Source: a virus
Length of the DNA stretch: 43,481 nucleotides
Virus record (IMG/VR): IMGVR_UViG_3300030388_001030
Location: 1-43,481 of that record
Direction: 5' to 3' (one strand)
A program made the position numbers and the translations under genes. Under the pieces are notes generated by a model. It was not told the origin of the DNA, ran no database searches, and saw only the letters and a list, made by a program, of their open reading frames with translations. Shown here one piece after another: positions 26,447 through 35,280 of this stretch; positions within the stretch are counted from its first letter, which is position 1; each line of letters opens with the position of its first letter.

Positions 26447-27499
26447 ATGAAAAAGAAAATGAAAACAAATCAAGATGGCGGTAGTGTTACCGCATCTGAC
26501 TCAGCTGCTGCAGCAAAGCAGTTAGCTGCGGATCAAACAAACGCCGCTGGACCAGCTCAGAGAGAGAAAGTAAACAACCAAACAGCCAATAAAGAAGGAA
26601 AAGACATGCTTCCAGATAAAATGCTTAAGCGTGGAGATGTTCGTGCTGACGGAAGTATAGTAGGAGAAATAAAAAACACACAAAAGCCAACTAAAAGAGA
26701 AGAGAGAATAACGAAGAAAAAAAGAGAAAATAAAACTAGTAGAAATACAACTAGTGGCGACACGAAAAACAAAGTTAAGAAAACCACAGTCAAGAAAAAG
26801 ACAGACGGTGTGCCTGATAATGTTGGTCCTTCAAGAATGGGTTATGCTCAAAAGTTTGGACCTGGACGAATGAACGGTTATGACGCAGGTGCTAAAAAAG
26901 TTATGGATGTAATGACTTATGGAGGAGCTTCTAAATACATGGCAGAAGGACCTGGGCAACAAAAATCAGGTGATTTATCTAGGCCTACAGATTACAGAGA
27001 AAGACCCGCTTACACACATACAGCCGCGGTTGATGGAAATCTAACTCAAAGCCAAATCGAAAAGCGAGGCCCATGTGGTGGACCTGGACAAAGACCTTGC
27101 GGAACTAACGAACTTTCTGCAGCTGAAAGAGAAGTTGTTAACGATGGAGATATGAATAACTACCTTAGTAACCAAGTAAGTAACACACCTACAGGAAGAG
27201 GATTTCAAGCTAGAATGCAAAGCACCCTTGAGACAAACCGAGCAAGACAAAGAAGTGCTGACTCTAGTTTTGTAGTTGGGCGAGGTGACAGAAATAGGCT
27301 TTCTTGGATGCGTGATTTTGATAACAATTCCCAGGGCGGAAGACCAGGCGGCTTCCAAAAAGGAAATGTAGTAGGAAGATATAACGCTATAGACCCTGAC
27401 ACTGGCTTTATTAGAGCAAATGACAAACAACTAGACCCGAATACTGGATCTATGACTATGACTAAATCAAAAGCCAACAAGCCACGTAAGAAAGCTTAA
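26447..27499 (+). CDS. Basic, largely disordered protein, probably virion/internal
   Basis: A 350-residue protein rich in Lys, Arg, Gly, Asn and Thr. The stretch 85-120 is almost entirely Lys/Arg/Thr ('KKKRENKTSRNTTSG', 'KKTTVKKKTDG'), later parts Gly/Arg-rich ('RGPCGGPGQRPCGTNE'). No folded domain is obvious except perhaps 'MGYAQKFGPGRMNGYDAGAKKVMDVMTYGG'-like (about 130-160, in outline). Such composition fits a DNA-condensing or ejected internal protein. Starts 5 bases after the secreted-protein gene. Confidence 0.66.
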   Translation: MKKKMKTNQDGGSVTASDSAAAAKQLAADQTNAAGPAQREKVNNQTANKEGKDMLPDKMLKRGDVRADGSIVGEIKNTQKPTKREERITKKKRENKTSRNTTSGDTKNKVKKTTVKKKTDGVPDNVGPSRMGYAQKFGPGRMNGYDAGAKKVMDVMTYGGASKYMAEGPGQQKSGDLSRPTDYRERPAYTHTAAVDGNLTQSQIEKRGPCGGPGQRPCGTNELSAAEREVVNDGDMNNYLSNQVSNTPTGRGFQARMQSTLETNRARQRSADSSFVVGRGDRNRLSWMRDFDNNSQGGRPGGFQKGNVVGRYNAIDPDTGFIRANDKQLDPNTGSMTMTKSKANKPRKKA

Positions 27500-27510
27500 A
27501 AACAATAACA

Positions 27511-27717
27511 ATGTACTCAAAAAAAGGATATTTAAAAAATAGTCCTGACGTAAATAAAAAAACTAACTTAATAGCCGGTAATAAAATTACCATGAAAGGT
27601 GTTGAGCATAAGGTTTTAGGTATTGACGACAGAGGTTACGCTATTATTATGTATCCAGGATATGATTACATTTTTCCAAATGGCAAAGAAGTATTAGAAA
27701 TTAAATTAAATAAATAA
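27511..27717 (+). CDS. Small beta-rich protein, unknown
   Basis: A 68-residue protein: 'TKKNLIAGNKITMKGVEHKVLG'-like N-terminus, then 'GYAIIMYPGYDYIFPNGKEVLEI'. Mostly beta, perhaps a small SH3-like or OB barrel. Sits between the basic protein and the holin. No family recognised. Confidence 0.63.
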   Translation: MYSKKGYLKNSPDVNKKTNLIAGNKITMKGVEHKVLGIDDRGYAIIMYPGYDYIFPNGKEVLEIKLNK

Positions 27718-27719
27718 CA

Positions 27720-28118
27720 TTGGACAAGATAATTCAATGGCTTACAGGTGGCGTTATCAGCGAGGTTGGTAACGTCATCGATAAGCTTACAACTACCAAA
27801 GAAGAAAAGCTTGAAGCCAAAAGGCTAATGGTTGAAATTCTAGAGAAAGCAGATAGTGAGGCTCAGTCGCAAGTAACCGAAAGGTGGAAGTCAGATATGG
27901 CATCAGATAGCGTGCTTTCGAAAAATATACGCCCTATGGTACTTATATACTTAACAGTTATATTTACTGTGTGTGCGTTTTTTGATGGTAATGTAGCGCA
28001 ATTTAAAATAGCGGAAGAGTATATACCAATATTTCAAACCCTTTTAGTAACAGTATATGGTGCTTACTTTGTAGGTCGTAGCTGGGAGAAAGCTAAAAAA
28101 ATTCAAAGCAACAATTAA
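27720..28118 (+). CDS. Holin, GTA/3-TM type
   Basis: A 132-residue membrane protein that would permeabilise the inner membrane at lysis. N-terminal amphipathic region 'IIQWLTGGVISEVGNVIDKL', a charged helical linker, then two clear membrane segments: 'PMVLIYLTVIFTVCAFF' (~77-93) and 'IFQTLLVTVYGAYFVG' (~109-124), then the basic end 'RSWEKAKKI'. The 'RSWEKxxKI' ending is typical for the family I associate with 3TM holins of gene-transfer agents. The start codon is TTG (27720-27722). No endolysin gene is adjacent. Confidence 0.78.
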   Translation: MDKIIQWLTGGVISEVGNVIDKLTTTKEEKLEAKRLMVEILEKADSEAQSQVTERWKSDMASDSVLSKNIRPMVLIYLTVIFTVCAFFDGNVAQFKIAEEYIPIFQTLLVTVYGAYFVGRSWEKAKKIQSNN

Positions 28119-28128
28119 ATTAAATCAA

Positions 28129-28362
28129 ATGAATAAAATAGAAGATAAAGAATTACAAAAAGTAGTGGAGCAACAAAAAACACTGAACGAAGTGTTAACT
28201 AATATTGGTGTTCTAGAAACTCAAAAGCATGGACTGCTTCACAAGGTTGCAGCTCTAAACAAGGATATGGAAGAAGTAAAAAACGATCTTGAAGGAAAAT
28301 ATGGAGCTATCAATATTAACTTAGAAGATGGTACATATACTAAAATAGAGAAAGATGGATAA
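28129..28362 (+). CDS. Small coiled-coil protein, conserved type
   Basis: A 77-residue protein: a long helix with heptads ('VVEQQKTLNEVLTNIGVLETQ', 'HKVAALNKDMEEVKNDLEGKYG') followed by a beta tail 'ININLEDGTYTKIE'. I recognise this arrangement from small phage proteins next to holin or terminase genes; function unknown. A spanin or packaging accessory is conceivable but it has no signal or membrane segment. Confidence 0.72.
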   Translation: MNKIEDKELQKVVEQQKTLNEVLTNIGVLETQKHGLLHKVAALNKDMEEVKNDLEGKYGAININLEDGTYTKIEKDG

Positions 28363-28582
28363 CGTCATAAGAAAAATTAGCATAGGTGCTGATTATAAAA
28401 ATGATGCTATGCACTACTCTGTAGGTCAAGAGGTCTACGGTGGCCACACTATATCTCATGTTCTACTAGAAGATAAAGACTCATCATACAACATTTACAT
28501 TAAGAAAAACGAAGAGGTACTGCCATGGAAGAAGTTTAATTCTAACATGGCTATATCTATAGAGTATGATATAAAGTATTAA
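28355..28582 (+). CDS. Small conserved-type phage protein ('RKISIGxDYK')
   Basis: A 75-residue protein beginning 'NVIRKISIGADYKNDAMHYSVGQEV' in outline, with 'SNMAISIEYDIKY' at the end. This start and end pattern is one I associate with marine T4-like and related phages. Beta-rich. It overlaps both neighbours (8 bases and 1 base). Function unknown. Confidence 0.73.
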   Translation: MDNVIRKISIGADYKNDAMHYSVGQEVYGGHTISHVLLEDKDSSYNIYIKKNEEVLPWKKFNSNMAISIEYDIKY

Positions 28583-29187
28583 TGAAAAGTGTATATGACT
28601 TTATCGTTAAGCCGCTAGGTGATAGATACGCAAATACAAAAAAAATAGGAGACACTGAATTAGTTTTAAACACTAAAATAGAAGGTTGGAAGTTTGTAAA
28701 TAGATTTGCTGAAGTAGTATCAACACCTCTCGCTATTGCAACGCCTGTTAAACAGGGTGATATAGTTGTAATACATCAGAATATTTTTAGAAGATTTTAT
28801 AACATGCAAGGTAAGCAAACAAATAGTAGATCTTATTTTAAAGACGATTTGTACTTTGCTAGTGTTGACCAAGTATATCTATATAAAAGAAAAGAAAAGT
28901 GGCGATCTATAAACGACCGTTGTTTTATAATACCAATAAAAGAAACAGAGCTTCTAAGAAGCAATAAAGAAGTAAACAATATTGGTATACTAAAAATAGG
29001 TAATAGCTCCTTAGAAGAGCTTAGAATAACTCCAGGACATATAGTAACATTTAAAGCTGGGTCTGAATGGGAGTTTAATATAGACGGAGAACGTTTATAT
29101 TGTATGAAATCAAATGATATTTTATTAGAACATGGATACAAAGAAGACGAAGAGGAATATAATCCTAGCTGGGCAGATAGCCGTTGA
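28582..29187 (+). CDS. Tandem GroES-like (double Cpn10) protein
   Basis: A 201-residue protein that reads as two Cpn10-like barrels. First (~5-102): 'FIVKPLGDRYANTKKIG', 'FAEVVSTPL', 'VKQGDIVVIHQNIFRR', 'VDQVYLYK'. Second (~112-183): 'NDRCFIIPIK', 'NIGILKIG', 'ITPGHIVTFKAGSEWEF', 'IDGERLYCMKSNDILL', the last being close to the GroES ending GeeylimrexDILa. The mobile-loop segments are not obvious. A separate single-domain GroES is encoded at 20954-21211, so this may be a second, specialised lid for the phage GroEL, or a virion protein that borrowed the fold. Fold assignment is by pattern only. Confidence 0.68.
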   Translation: MKSVYDFIVKPLGDRYANTKKIGDTELVLNTKIEGWKFVNRFAEVVSTPLAIATPVKQGDIVVIHQNIFRRFYNMQGKQTNSRSYFKDDLYFASVDQVYLYKRKEKWRSINDRCFIIPIKETELLRSNKEVNNIGILKIGNSSLEELRITPGHIVTFKAGSEWEFNIDGERLYCMKSNDILLEHGYKEDEEEYNPSWADSR

Positions 29188-29404
29188 AGAATTAATAAAA
29201 GTAGCTAAAGAGGCTATAGTTGATTCAGATGACGATATATCAGCAGATAGATTAAAAAATGCTGCAGCTACTAAAAAGCTAGCTATATTCGATGCTTTTG
29301 AAATATTACAAAGGATTCAAGAAGAGGAAGCTATACTAAATGAAAAGCCTAGAGACAGTAAAGAAAAAACTTTTAAAGGCTTTGCAGAGGGGAGATCTAA
29401 ATAA
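29132..29404 (+). CDS. Putative small terminase subunit
   Basis: A 90-residue, helical, basic-then-acidic protein: 'IAVEELIKVAKEAIVDSDDDISADRLKNAAATKKLAIFDAFEIL' in outline, with a C-terminal 'KTFKGFAEGRSK'. Position directly before the large terminase (1-base overlap) and the helical DNA-binding style suggest the small subunit that recognises phage DNA for packaging. No clear HTH. Its ATG lies 56 bases inside the previous gene; a later non-ATG start is possible. Confidence 0.6.
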   Translation: MDTKKTKRNIILAGQIAVEELIKVAKEAIVDSDDDISADRLKNAAATKKLAIFDAFEILQRIQEEEAILNEKPRDSKEKTFKGFAEGRSK

Positions 29405-31614
29405 TGTATACTCAAAGCTTATATAAAGTAGTAGATGATCACATCAAACCTCATATAGTAAAAAAGAATAATAGATATAAGAAGTGGGAGTATGGCTATA
29501 ACAAAGAATATGACATTGTTGTTATAAGCAAAACAGGAGAGATAGGAGAAATATACGATATACAAAACTTAAAAATAGCTTTACCTAAATCTAAAGATGT
29601 TGTCAAGTTTAAATCAAAGTCTTGGGAAAGAATAGAACTACCAAATGAATTAAAGAAAATAAAAACAATATTTGACTGGGAAAATTATCCCATAGATTTC
29701 AAAGAAAAATGGTATGATTACATCGATAAAGAGTTTACTAGACGAGAACAAGGTTTTTGGTTCAATAATAAGGGTCTGGATACTTACGTTACTGGTACTC
29801 ACTTTATGTACCTGCAGTGGTCCAAAATTGATGTTGGGAAGCCAGACTTTAGAGAAGCAAATAGATTATTCTTTATATTCTGGGAAGCATGCAAGGCCGA
29901 CAGCAGGTCTTATGGAATGTGCTATCTTAAAAACCGTAGATCAGGATTTTCCTTTATGTCCTCGGCTGAGACCGTCAATCTTGCGACAATATCCTCGGAT
30001 TCACGGTACGGAATATTGTCCAAATCAGGACCTGATGCTAAGTCAATGTTCACGGATAAGGTTGTACCAATTTCGGTCAACTACCCATTCTTCTTCAAAC
30101 CAATACAGGACGGTATGGACAGGCCAAAAACCGAGCTCGCATACAGAGTCCCTGCCTCCAAGTTTACACGTAAGAAACTTGACACAAACGAAACGGTTAA
30201 AGAAATCACGGGTCTTGATACCACAATCGACTGGAAGAACACGGGTGACAACTCGTACGATGGTGAGAAACTCAAACTCCTCGTCCACGACGAATCGGGC
30301 AAATGGGAAAGGCCAAACAACATCCTTAACAACTGGAGGGTTACAAAAACAACGCTTAGATTAGGTAGTAGAGTTATAGGTAAGTGCATGATGGGTTCAA
30401 CCTCAAACGCCTTAGATAAAGGTGGAGAAAACTTTAAAAAACTTTACTATGATTCAGATGTTACAAAAAGAAACCGCAACGGACAGACTCGCTCAGGACT
30501 CTATTCTTTGTTCATACCTATGGAGTGGAACTACGAGGGATACATTGATTCTTATGGCATACCTGTATTCGACACGCCAAGAAAAGATGTTGTAGGACCA
30601 CATGGAAACCCCATAGATTTAGGTGTTATAGAATATTGGCAAAACGAAGTTGATGGCTTAAAAGGAGATCAAGATGCTTTAAATGAATTCTATAGACAGT
30701 TTCCAAGAACAGAGGATCATGCTTTTAGAGACGAAGCAAAACAGTCACTGTTTAACCTAACTAAAATATACGAGCAAATAGATTTTAACGGTGACTTAAG
30801 ACACAGCTCTTTAGTTACTAAAGGAAGCTTTCAGTGGAGAGATGGTGTAAAAGATACTAGCGTAATATTTGTTCCAAATAATAATGGTAGATTTTTAGTT
30901 ACTTGGGTTCCACCTGAAAACTTACAAAATCGTGTAATAGTAAAGAGTGGGGTTAAATACCCTGGCAATGATGGTTTAGGTGCCTTTGGCTGTGATAGCT
31001 ACGATATATCAGGTACTGTTGATAACAGAGGATCTAATGGAGCTCTTCATGGTTTAACTAGTTTTAGTATGCTTGATGTTCCACCTAATCATTTTTTCTT
31101 AGAATACATAGCAAGACCTCAGACAGCTGAAATATTTTTTGAAGACGTACTTATGGCTTGTGTATTTTATGGAATGCCTATACTATGTGAAAACAATAAA
31201 CCTAGATTACTATACCACTTTAAACGTAGAGGTTATAGAGGCTTCTCCATGAATAGGCCAGATAAAATCTACAACAAGTTGTCAATAACAGAAAGAGATA
31301 TTGGTGGTATACCAAACTCAAGTGAAGACATAAAGCAAGCGCATGCCGCTGCTATAGAGACGTATATAGAAAATTTTATAGGTTTACAAGACAAGGGTTA
31401 TGGTGATATGTATTTTCAAAAAACACTAAACGACTGGAGTAGATTTAACATAAATAACAGGACAAAGCACGATGCGTCTATAAGTTCTGGATTAGCTCTT
31501 ATGGCTTGCAATAAAAATAGATATAGACCTATACCAAAAAGAGAGATTATATCCTATAGTTTAGGTATAAAAAAATATGATAACACCGGTATTGCTTCTA
31601 AAATTATAAAGTAA
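29404..31614 (+). CDS. terL: Terminase large subunit (packaging ATPase-nuclease)
   Basis: A 736-residue motor that pumps DNA into the prohead and cuts it. ATPase part: Walker-A-like 'KNRRSGFS' (176-183, the KxRRxGxS type), Walker B plus catalytic Glu in 'LLVHDES' (292-298), coupling motif 'GSTSNA' (331-336). RNase H-like nuclease: Asp531 in 'AFGCDSYD', acidic Glu596 in 'LCENNK', Asp690 in 'TKHDAS'. The portal gene starts immediately after. A stretch of roughly 29940-30350 (residues ~179-316) has distinctly different codon use (CTC, GTC, TCG, ACG) from the flanks while the protein stays intact. Longer than most TerL (450-600). Confidence 0.9.
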   Translation: MYTQSLYKVVDDHIKPHIVKKNNRYKKWEYGYNKEYDIVVISKTGEIGEIYDIQNLKIALPKSKDVVKFKSKSWERIELPNELKKIKTIFDWENYPIDFKEKWYDYIDKEFTRREQGFWFNNKGLDTYVTGTHFMYLQWSKIDVGKPDFREANRLFFIFWEACKADSRSYGMCYLKNRRSGFSFMSSAETVNLATISSDSRYGILSKSGPDAKSMFTDKVVPISVNYPFFFKPIQDGMDRPKTELAYRVPASKFTRKKLDTNETVKEITGLDTTIDWKNTGDNSYDGEKLKLLVHDESGKWERPNNILNNWRVTKTTLRLGSRVIGKCMMGSTSNALDKGGENFKKLYYDSDVTKRNRNGQTRSGLYSLFIPMEWNYEGYIDSYGIPVFDTPRKDVVGPHGNPIDLGVIEYWQNEVDGLKGDQDALNEFYRQFPRTEDHAFRDEAKQSLFNLTKIYEQIDFNGDLRHSSLVTKGSFQWRDGVKDTSVIFVPNNNGRFLVTWVPPENLQNRVIVKSGVKYPGNDGLGAFGCDSYDISGTVDNRGSNGALHGLTSFSMLDVPPNHFFLEYIARPQTAEIFFEDVLMACVFYGMPILCENNKPRLLYHFKRRGYRGFSMNRPDKIYNKLSITERDIGGIPNSSEDIKQAHAAAIETYIENFIGLQDKGYGDMYFQKTLNDWSRFNINNRTKHDASISSGLALMACNKNRYRPIPKREIISYSLGIKKYDNTGIASKIIK

Positions 31615-34023
31615 ATGAATATAAATTATAATGCTAACAGTGCGTTTCCCAATCAGGTAGTACCTTTGGAGGAAAAATTAAGTTCTAAGTATGGCTCACA
31701 AGTTGCTGATGCTATACAGTCTGAATGGTTTGCACAAGGTAGAACTAATGGAAACAGATATCTAACTTCTTTTAACAACTACCACGAGCGTAGACTTTAT
31801 GCTAGAGGAGAACAATCAACACAAAAATACAAAGATGAATTGTCTATAAATGGTGATTTGTCTTACTTGAACTTAGACTGGAAGCCAGTGCCTATACTGT
31901 CTAAGTTTGTAGATATACTAACTAATGGTATATCTAACAAGGACTATGATGTCAAAGCCTACGCTAATGACCCAGTATCTATAAAAAAGAGAACAGACTA
32001 TGCCTCTGGTTTAGCCATGGACATGTTTGGCCAGGATATAATACAAGAGGTAAAAAGAACTACGGGTCAAGATATATCTAAAACAAATATACCACCGATG
32101 GATCTTCCTAAGACAATGGAAGAAATGGAGTTGCATTTGCAGCTATCTTATAAGCAAGCCATTGAGATAGCTGAAGAAGAAGCTATAACTCAAACTTTAG
32201 ATAAAAATAAGTATGAGCTACTAAAGCGTAGACTAAACTACGATCTTGTAACACTTGGTATTGGCGCTGCTAAAACAAATTTTAATATATCAGAAGGTAT
32301 AACTTTAGATTATGTAGATCCTGCTTACATGATACACTCGTATACGGAAGATCCAAACTTCGAAGATATATACTATGTAGGAGAAGTTAAGGCTGTTACT
32401 ATATCAGAAATAAAACAGCAGTTTCCTCATATATCAGACGAAGCGTTATCTAAGATACAGAAATCATATAGCAACCAGAATTACATATACGGGTGGGGTG
32501 CTTATGACGAGAATACTGTTCAAGTACTATATTTTGAATACAAAACCTATATGGATCAAGTATTCAAGCTAAAGCAAACAGAACAAGGTTTAGAAAAAAT
32601 ACTAGTAAAAACAGACGAATTTAACCCTCCACCAAACGACAAGTTTGATAGGGTTTCAAGAAGTATAGAAGTTCTATTTGAAGGTGTTAAAGTTCTAGGA
32701 ACTGATATGATGCTAGATTGGAGAATGGCTGAGAATATGACTAGGCCAATGGCCGACACTACTAAGGTGGAAATGAACTATACCATTTGTGCGCCTAGAA
32801 TATACAAAGGTAGAATAGAGTCAATAGTAAGTAAGACCATGGGTTTTGCTGATATGATTCAGTTAACTCATTTAAAACTGCAGCAGGTTATATCAAGAAT
32901 GGTACCGGACGGTGTGTTCTTAGATATGGACGGTTTAGCAGAGGTTGATCTTGGTAATGGAACTAATTATAATCCAGCTGAAGCATTAAATATGTATTTT
33001 CAAACTGGTTCAGTGGTTGGTAGATCGCTCACTCAAGATGGGGCTATGAACGCGGGTAAAGTTCCAGTTCAAGAGCTGTCATCGTCGTCAGGGCAAGGAA
33101 AAATAGGTGCTTTAGTAAGCACATACAATTTTTACGTTCAAATGATTAGAGACGTAACAGGTCTTAATGAGGCTAGAGATGGTAGTTTACCAGATAGAGA
33201 TACACTAGTTGGACTACAAAAAATAGCTGCACAGCAATCAAATATAGCTACCAAGCATATTAATAATGCTAGCTTATACCTAACATTAAGGTTGTGTGAG
33301 AATATCTCTAAAAAACTAGCGGATGTAGTTAGATTTCCTTTGACGGCTGAGGCTTTAAAAAATTCTATATCTACTTTTAATGTTAAAACACTACAAGAGG
33401 TCTCTAACTTAAATCTCCATGACTTTGGTATATTCCTAGACTTAGAGCCTGACGAAGAAGAAAAAGCACAGCTTGAACAAAACATACAGGTAGCATTGCA
33501 AACAGGTGGTATTGACTTAGAAGACGCTATTGACCTTAGACAGATACGTAATTTGAAACTAGCTAATCAAATGCTTAAACAAAAACGTAGGTTAAAGCAA
33601 GAGAGAGATCAAAAAGCAGCTCAGGCTAATATGCAGGCTCAAGCCCAGGCAAACGGTCAACTAGCAGAGCAGACAGCTATTGCTGAGACTCAAAAGCAAC
33701 AAATATTGACTGATCAAAAAATGCAGCTAGAGCAAGCTAAGTCTCAGTTTGAAATACAGCGAATGCAAGCAGAGGCATCTATAAAAAGAGAGCTTATGGC
33801 AGAAGAGTTTAATTACAACGTGCAACTAGCTAAAGAAAGATTTAATGGAGAGAAAGGTAAAGAAGGAGATATTGAAGACAGGAAAGACAAAAGAGCTAGA
33901 ATAATAGGAACACAACAATCACAAATGATACAGCAGAGACAGAACGATGGAACGCCTATCGATTTTGAATCTACTAACGATAATTTAGGTGACTTTGGCT
34001 TGGAGGCCTTTGGTCCTAAATAA
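31615..34023 (+). CDS. Portal protein
   Basis: An 802-residue protein that would form the dodecameric DNA channel at the capsid vertex. Order typical of large podovirus-type portals: N-terminal 'DWKPVPILSKFVDILTNGI', a long mixed core, 'SIVSKTMGFADMIQLTHLKLQQVI' and 'GQGKIGALVSTYNFYVQMIRDVTGLNEARDG' in outline (the 'DVTGLNExRxG' portal hallmark), then a Gln/Ala/Lys-rich coiled coil (~620-760) and an acidic tail. Placed immediately after the large terminase and before the scaffold and capsid genes. Confidence 0.9.
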   Translation: MNINYNANSAFPNQVVPLEEKLSSKYGSQVADAIQSEWFAQGRTNGNRYLTSFNNYHERRLYARGEQSTQKYKDELSINGDLSYLNLDWKPVPILSKFVDILTNGISNKDYDVKAYANDPVSIKKRTDYASGLAMDMFGQDIIQEVKRTTGQDISKTNIPPMDLPKTMEEMELHLQLSYKQAIEIAEEEAITQTLDKNKYELLKRRLNYDLVTLGIGAAKTNFNISEGITLDYVDPAYMIHSYTEDPNFEDIYYVGEVKAVTISEIKQQFPHISDEALSKIQKSYSNQNYIYGWGAYDENTVQVLYFEYKTYMDQVFKLKQTEQGLEKILVKTDEFNPPPNDKFDRVSRSIEVLFEGVKVLGTDMMLDWRMAENMTRPMADTTKVEMNYTICAPRIYKGRIESIVSKTMGFADMIQLTHLKLQQVISRMVPDGVFLDMDGLAEVDLGNGTNYNPAEALNMYFQTGSVVGRSLTQDGAMNAGKVPVQELSSSSGQGKIGALVSTYNFYVQMIRDVTGLNEARDGSLPDRDTLVGLQKIAAQQSNIATKHINNASLYLTLRLCENISKKLADVVRFPLTAEALKNSISTFNVKTLQEVSNLNLHDFGIFLDLEPDEEEKAQLEQNIQVALQTGGIDLEDAIDLRQIRNLKLANQMLKQKRRLKQERDQKAAQANMQAQAQANGQLAEQTAIAETQKQQILTDQKMQLEQAKSQFEIQRMQAEASIKRELMAEEFNYNVQLAKERFNGEKGKEGDIEDRKDKRARIIGTQQSQMIQQRQNDGTPIDFESTNDNLGDFGLEAFGPK

Positions 34024-34047
34024 TTTTTAATTTTATAATATTATATT

Positions 34048-35265
34048 ATGTCAGAAGTAAATCAGGCCGTAGAGGTCAAGCAAGAAGGTGAGTTTTCTTT
34101 AAAAGGTAAGAAAAAAACGCTAAAGAAATTCTCCGATACATCAAACAACGAACCGGTTAAGGTTGATTTAACAAAACCAGAAGCACAAGGAGAGGTTATA
34201 CCAGATGTTATAAAGGTTGATTTAACAGAAAAAAAAGAAACAGATGCCATTCAAGAGCCAAGCACAGAGAGCGTGGATGCACCTGAACCATCCGCAGATG
34301 GCAAAGAAGTGGGAGAAACACATGCCAAGCCCCAAGAAGTTACAATCCAAGAAATAACTGAAGAAGAGGTAGAAGAAAAAACAACAGAGCTTTACGAAGA
34401 AGCAGAGCAAGCCGTTAAAGACCAAGTCACACAAGGTAAAATATTACCTGAAAACATACAATCACTTGTAGACTTTATGTCTAACACAGGTGGAACAATA
34501 GAGGATTACGTAAGACTAAATCACGACTACTCTAATGTAAATGAAAAAGTATTACTCAATGAGTACTACAAACAAACTAAACCTCATCTTGACAAAGAAG
34601 AAGTTGATTTCCTTATGGAAGACAATTTTGATTACGATGAGGAACTTGACGAGCCAAGGGATATTAGAAAAAAGAAATTGGCTTTCAAGGAAGAAGTTGC
34701 TAAAGCCCGTAAGGAGCTTGATGCTATGAAGGATAAATACTACCAGGAGATCAAGTTGAGACCTGGTGCTACCCAAGATCAGCAAAAAGCTACGGACTTT
34801 TTCAATAGATACAAGCAGCAAGAAGAGAGTGCGAAAACTCTTCAGCAGGATTTTAAAGTACAAACTGAACAGATTTTTAATGATGATTTCAAAGGTTTTG
34901 ATTTCAGTTTAGGAGAAAAGAAGTTTAGATATAAGCTACAAAATCCTTCTGATGTAGGAAAATCACAGCTCAATATAAACACTTTTGTTTCAAAATTTGT
35001 AGACAAAAATGGAGCCGTGACAGATCCTTCTGGTTATCACAAAGCTATGTATGCTGCTATGAACTCGGATAAAATCGCTAATCATTTTTACGAGCAAGGA
35101 AGAGCTGATGGTGTTAAAAACATCGTTGACTCATCTAAAAACCTAAGTAACGACAAACCTAGGCAGGTTGCAGATGGAAACGTCTTTATAAACGGGTTAA
35201 AAGTAAAATCAATAAGTGGATTAGATTCGTCTAAACTAAAAATTAAAAAACGAAACTTTAACTAA
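34048..35265 (+). CDS. Putative scaffolding protein
   Basis: A 405-residue, highly charged protein. The first ~120 residues are acidic and Pro/Thr/Glu-rich (disordered), then long helices (~120-300: 'EEVAKARKELDAMKDKYYQEI', 'YKQQEESAKTLQQDFKVQTEQI'), and a basic C-terminal part 'SSKLKIKKRNFN' that would bind the capsid protein. It lies between portal and major capsid protein, the usual place for a scaffold that guides prohead assembly and then leaves. The role is inferred from position and composition. Confidence 0.78.
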   Translation: MSEVNQAVEVKQEGEFSLKGKKKTLKKFSDTSNNEPVKVDLTKPEAQGEVIPDVIKVDLTEKKETDAIQEPSTESVDAPEPSADGKEVGETHAKPQEVTIQEITEEEVEEKTTELYEEAEQAVKDQVTQGKILPENIQSLVDFMSNTGGTIEDYVRLNHDYSNVNEKVLLNEYYKQTKPHLDKEEVDFLMEDNFDYDEELDEPRDIRKKKLAFKEEVAKARKELDAMKDKYYQEIKLRPGATQDQQKATDFFNRYKQQEESAKTLQQDFKVQTEQIFNDDFKGFDFSLGEKKFRYKLQNPSDVGKSQLNINTFVSKFVDKNGAVTDPSGYHKAMYAAMNSDKIANHFYEQGRADGVKNIVDSSKNLSNDKPRQVADGNVFINGLKVKSISGLDSSKLKIKKRNFN

Positions 35266-35280
35266 TTAAAATTTTAAATT

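Noticed and set aside
30043-30389. Overlapping frames on both strands inside the terminase (29714-30364, 30043-30288, 30081-30389)
   Set aside because: They arise because the foreign-codon patch has fewer stops in other frames; the terminase frame is intact and has the motifs.
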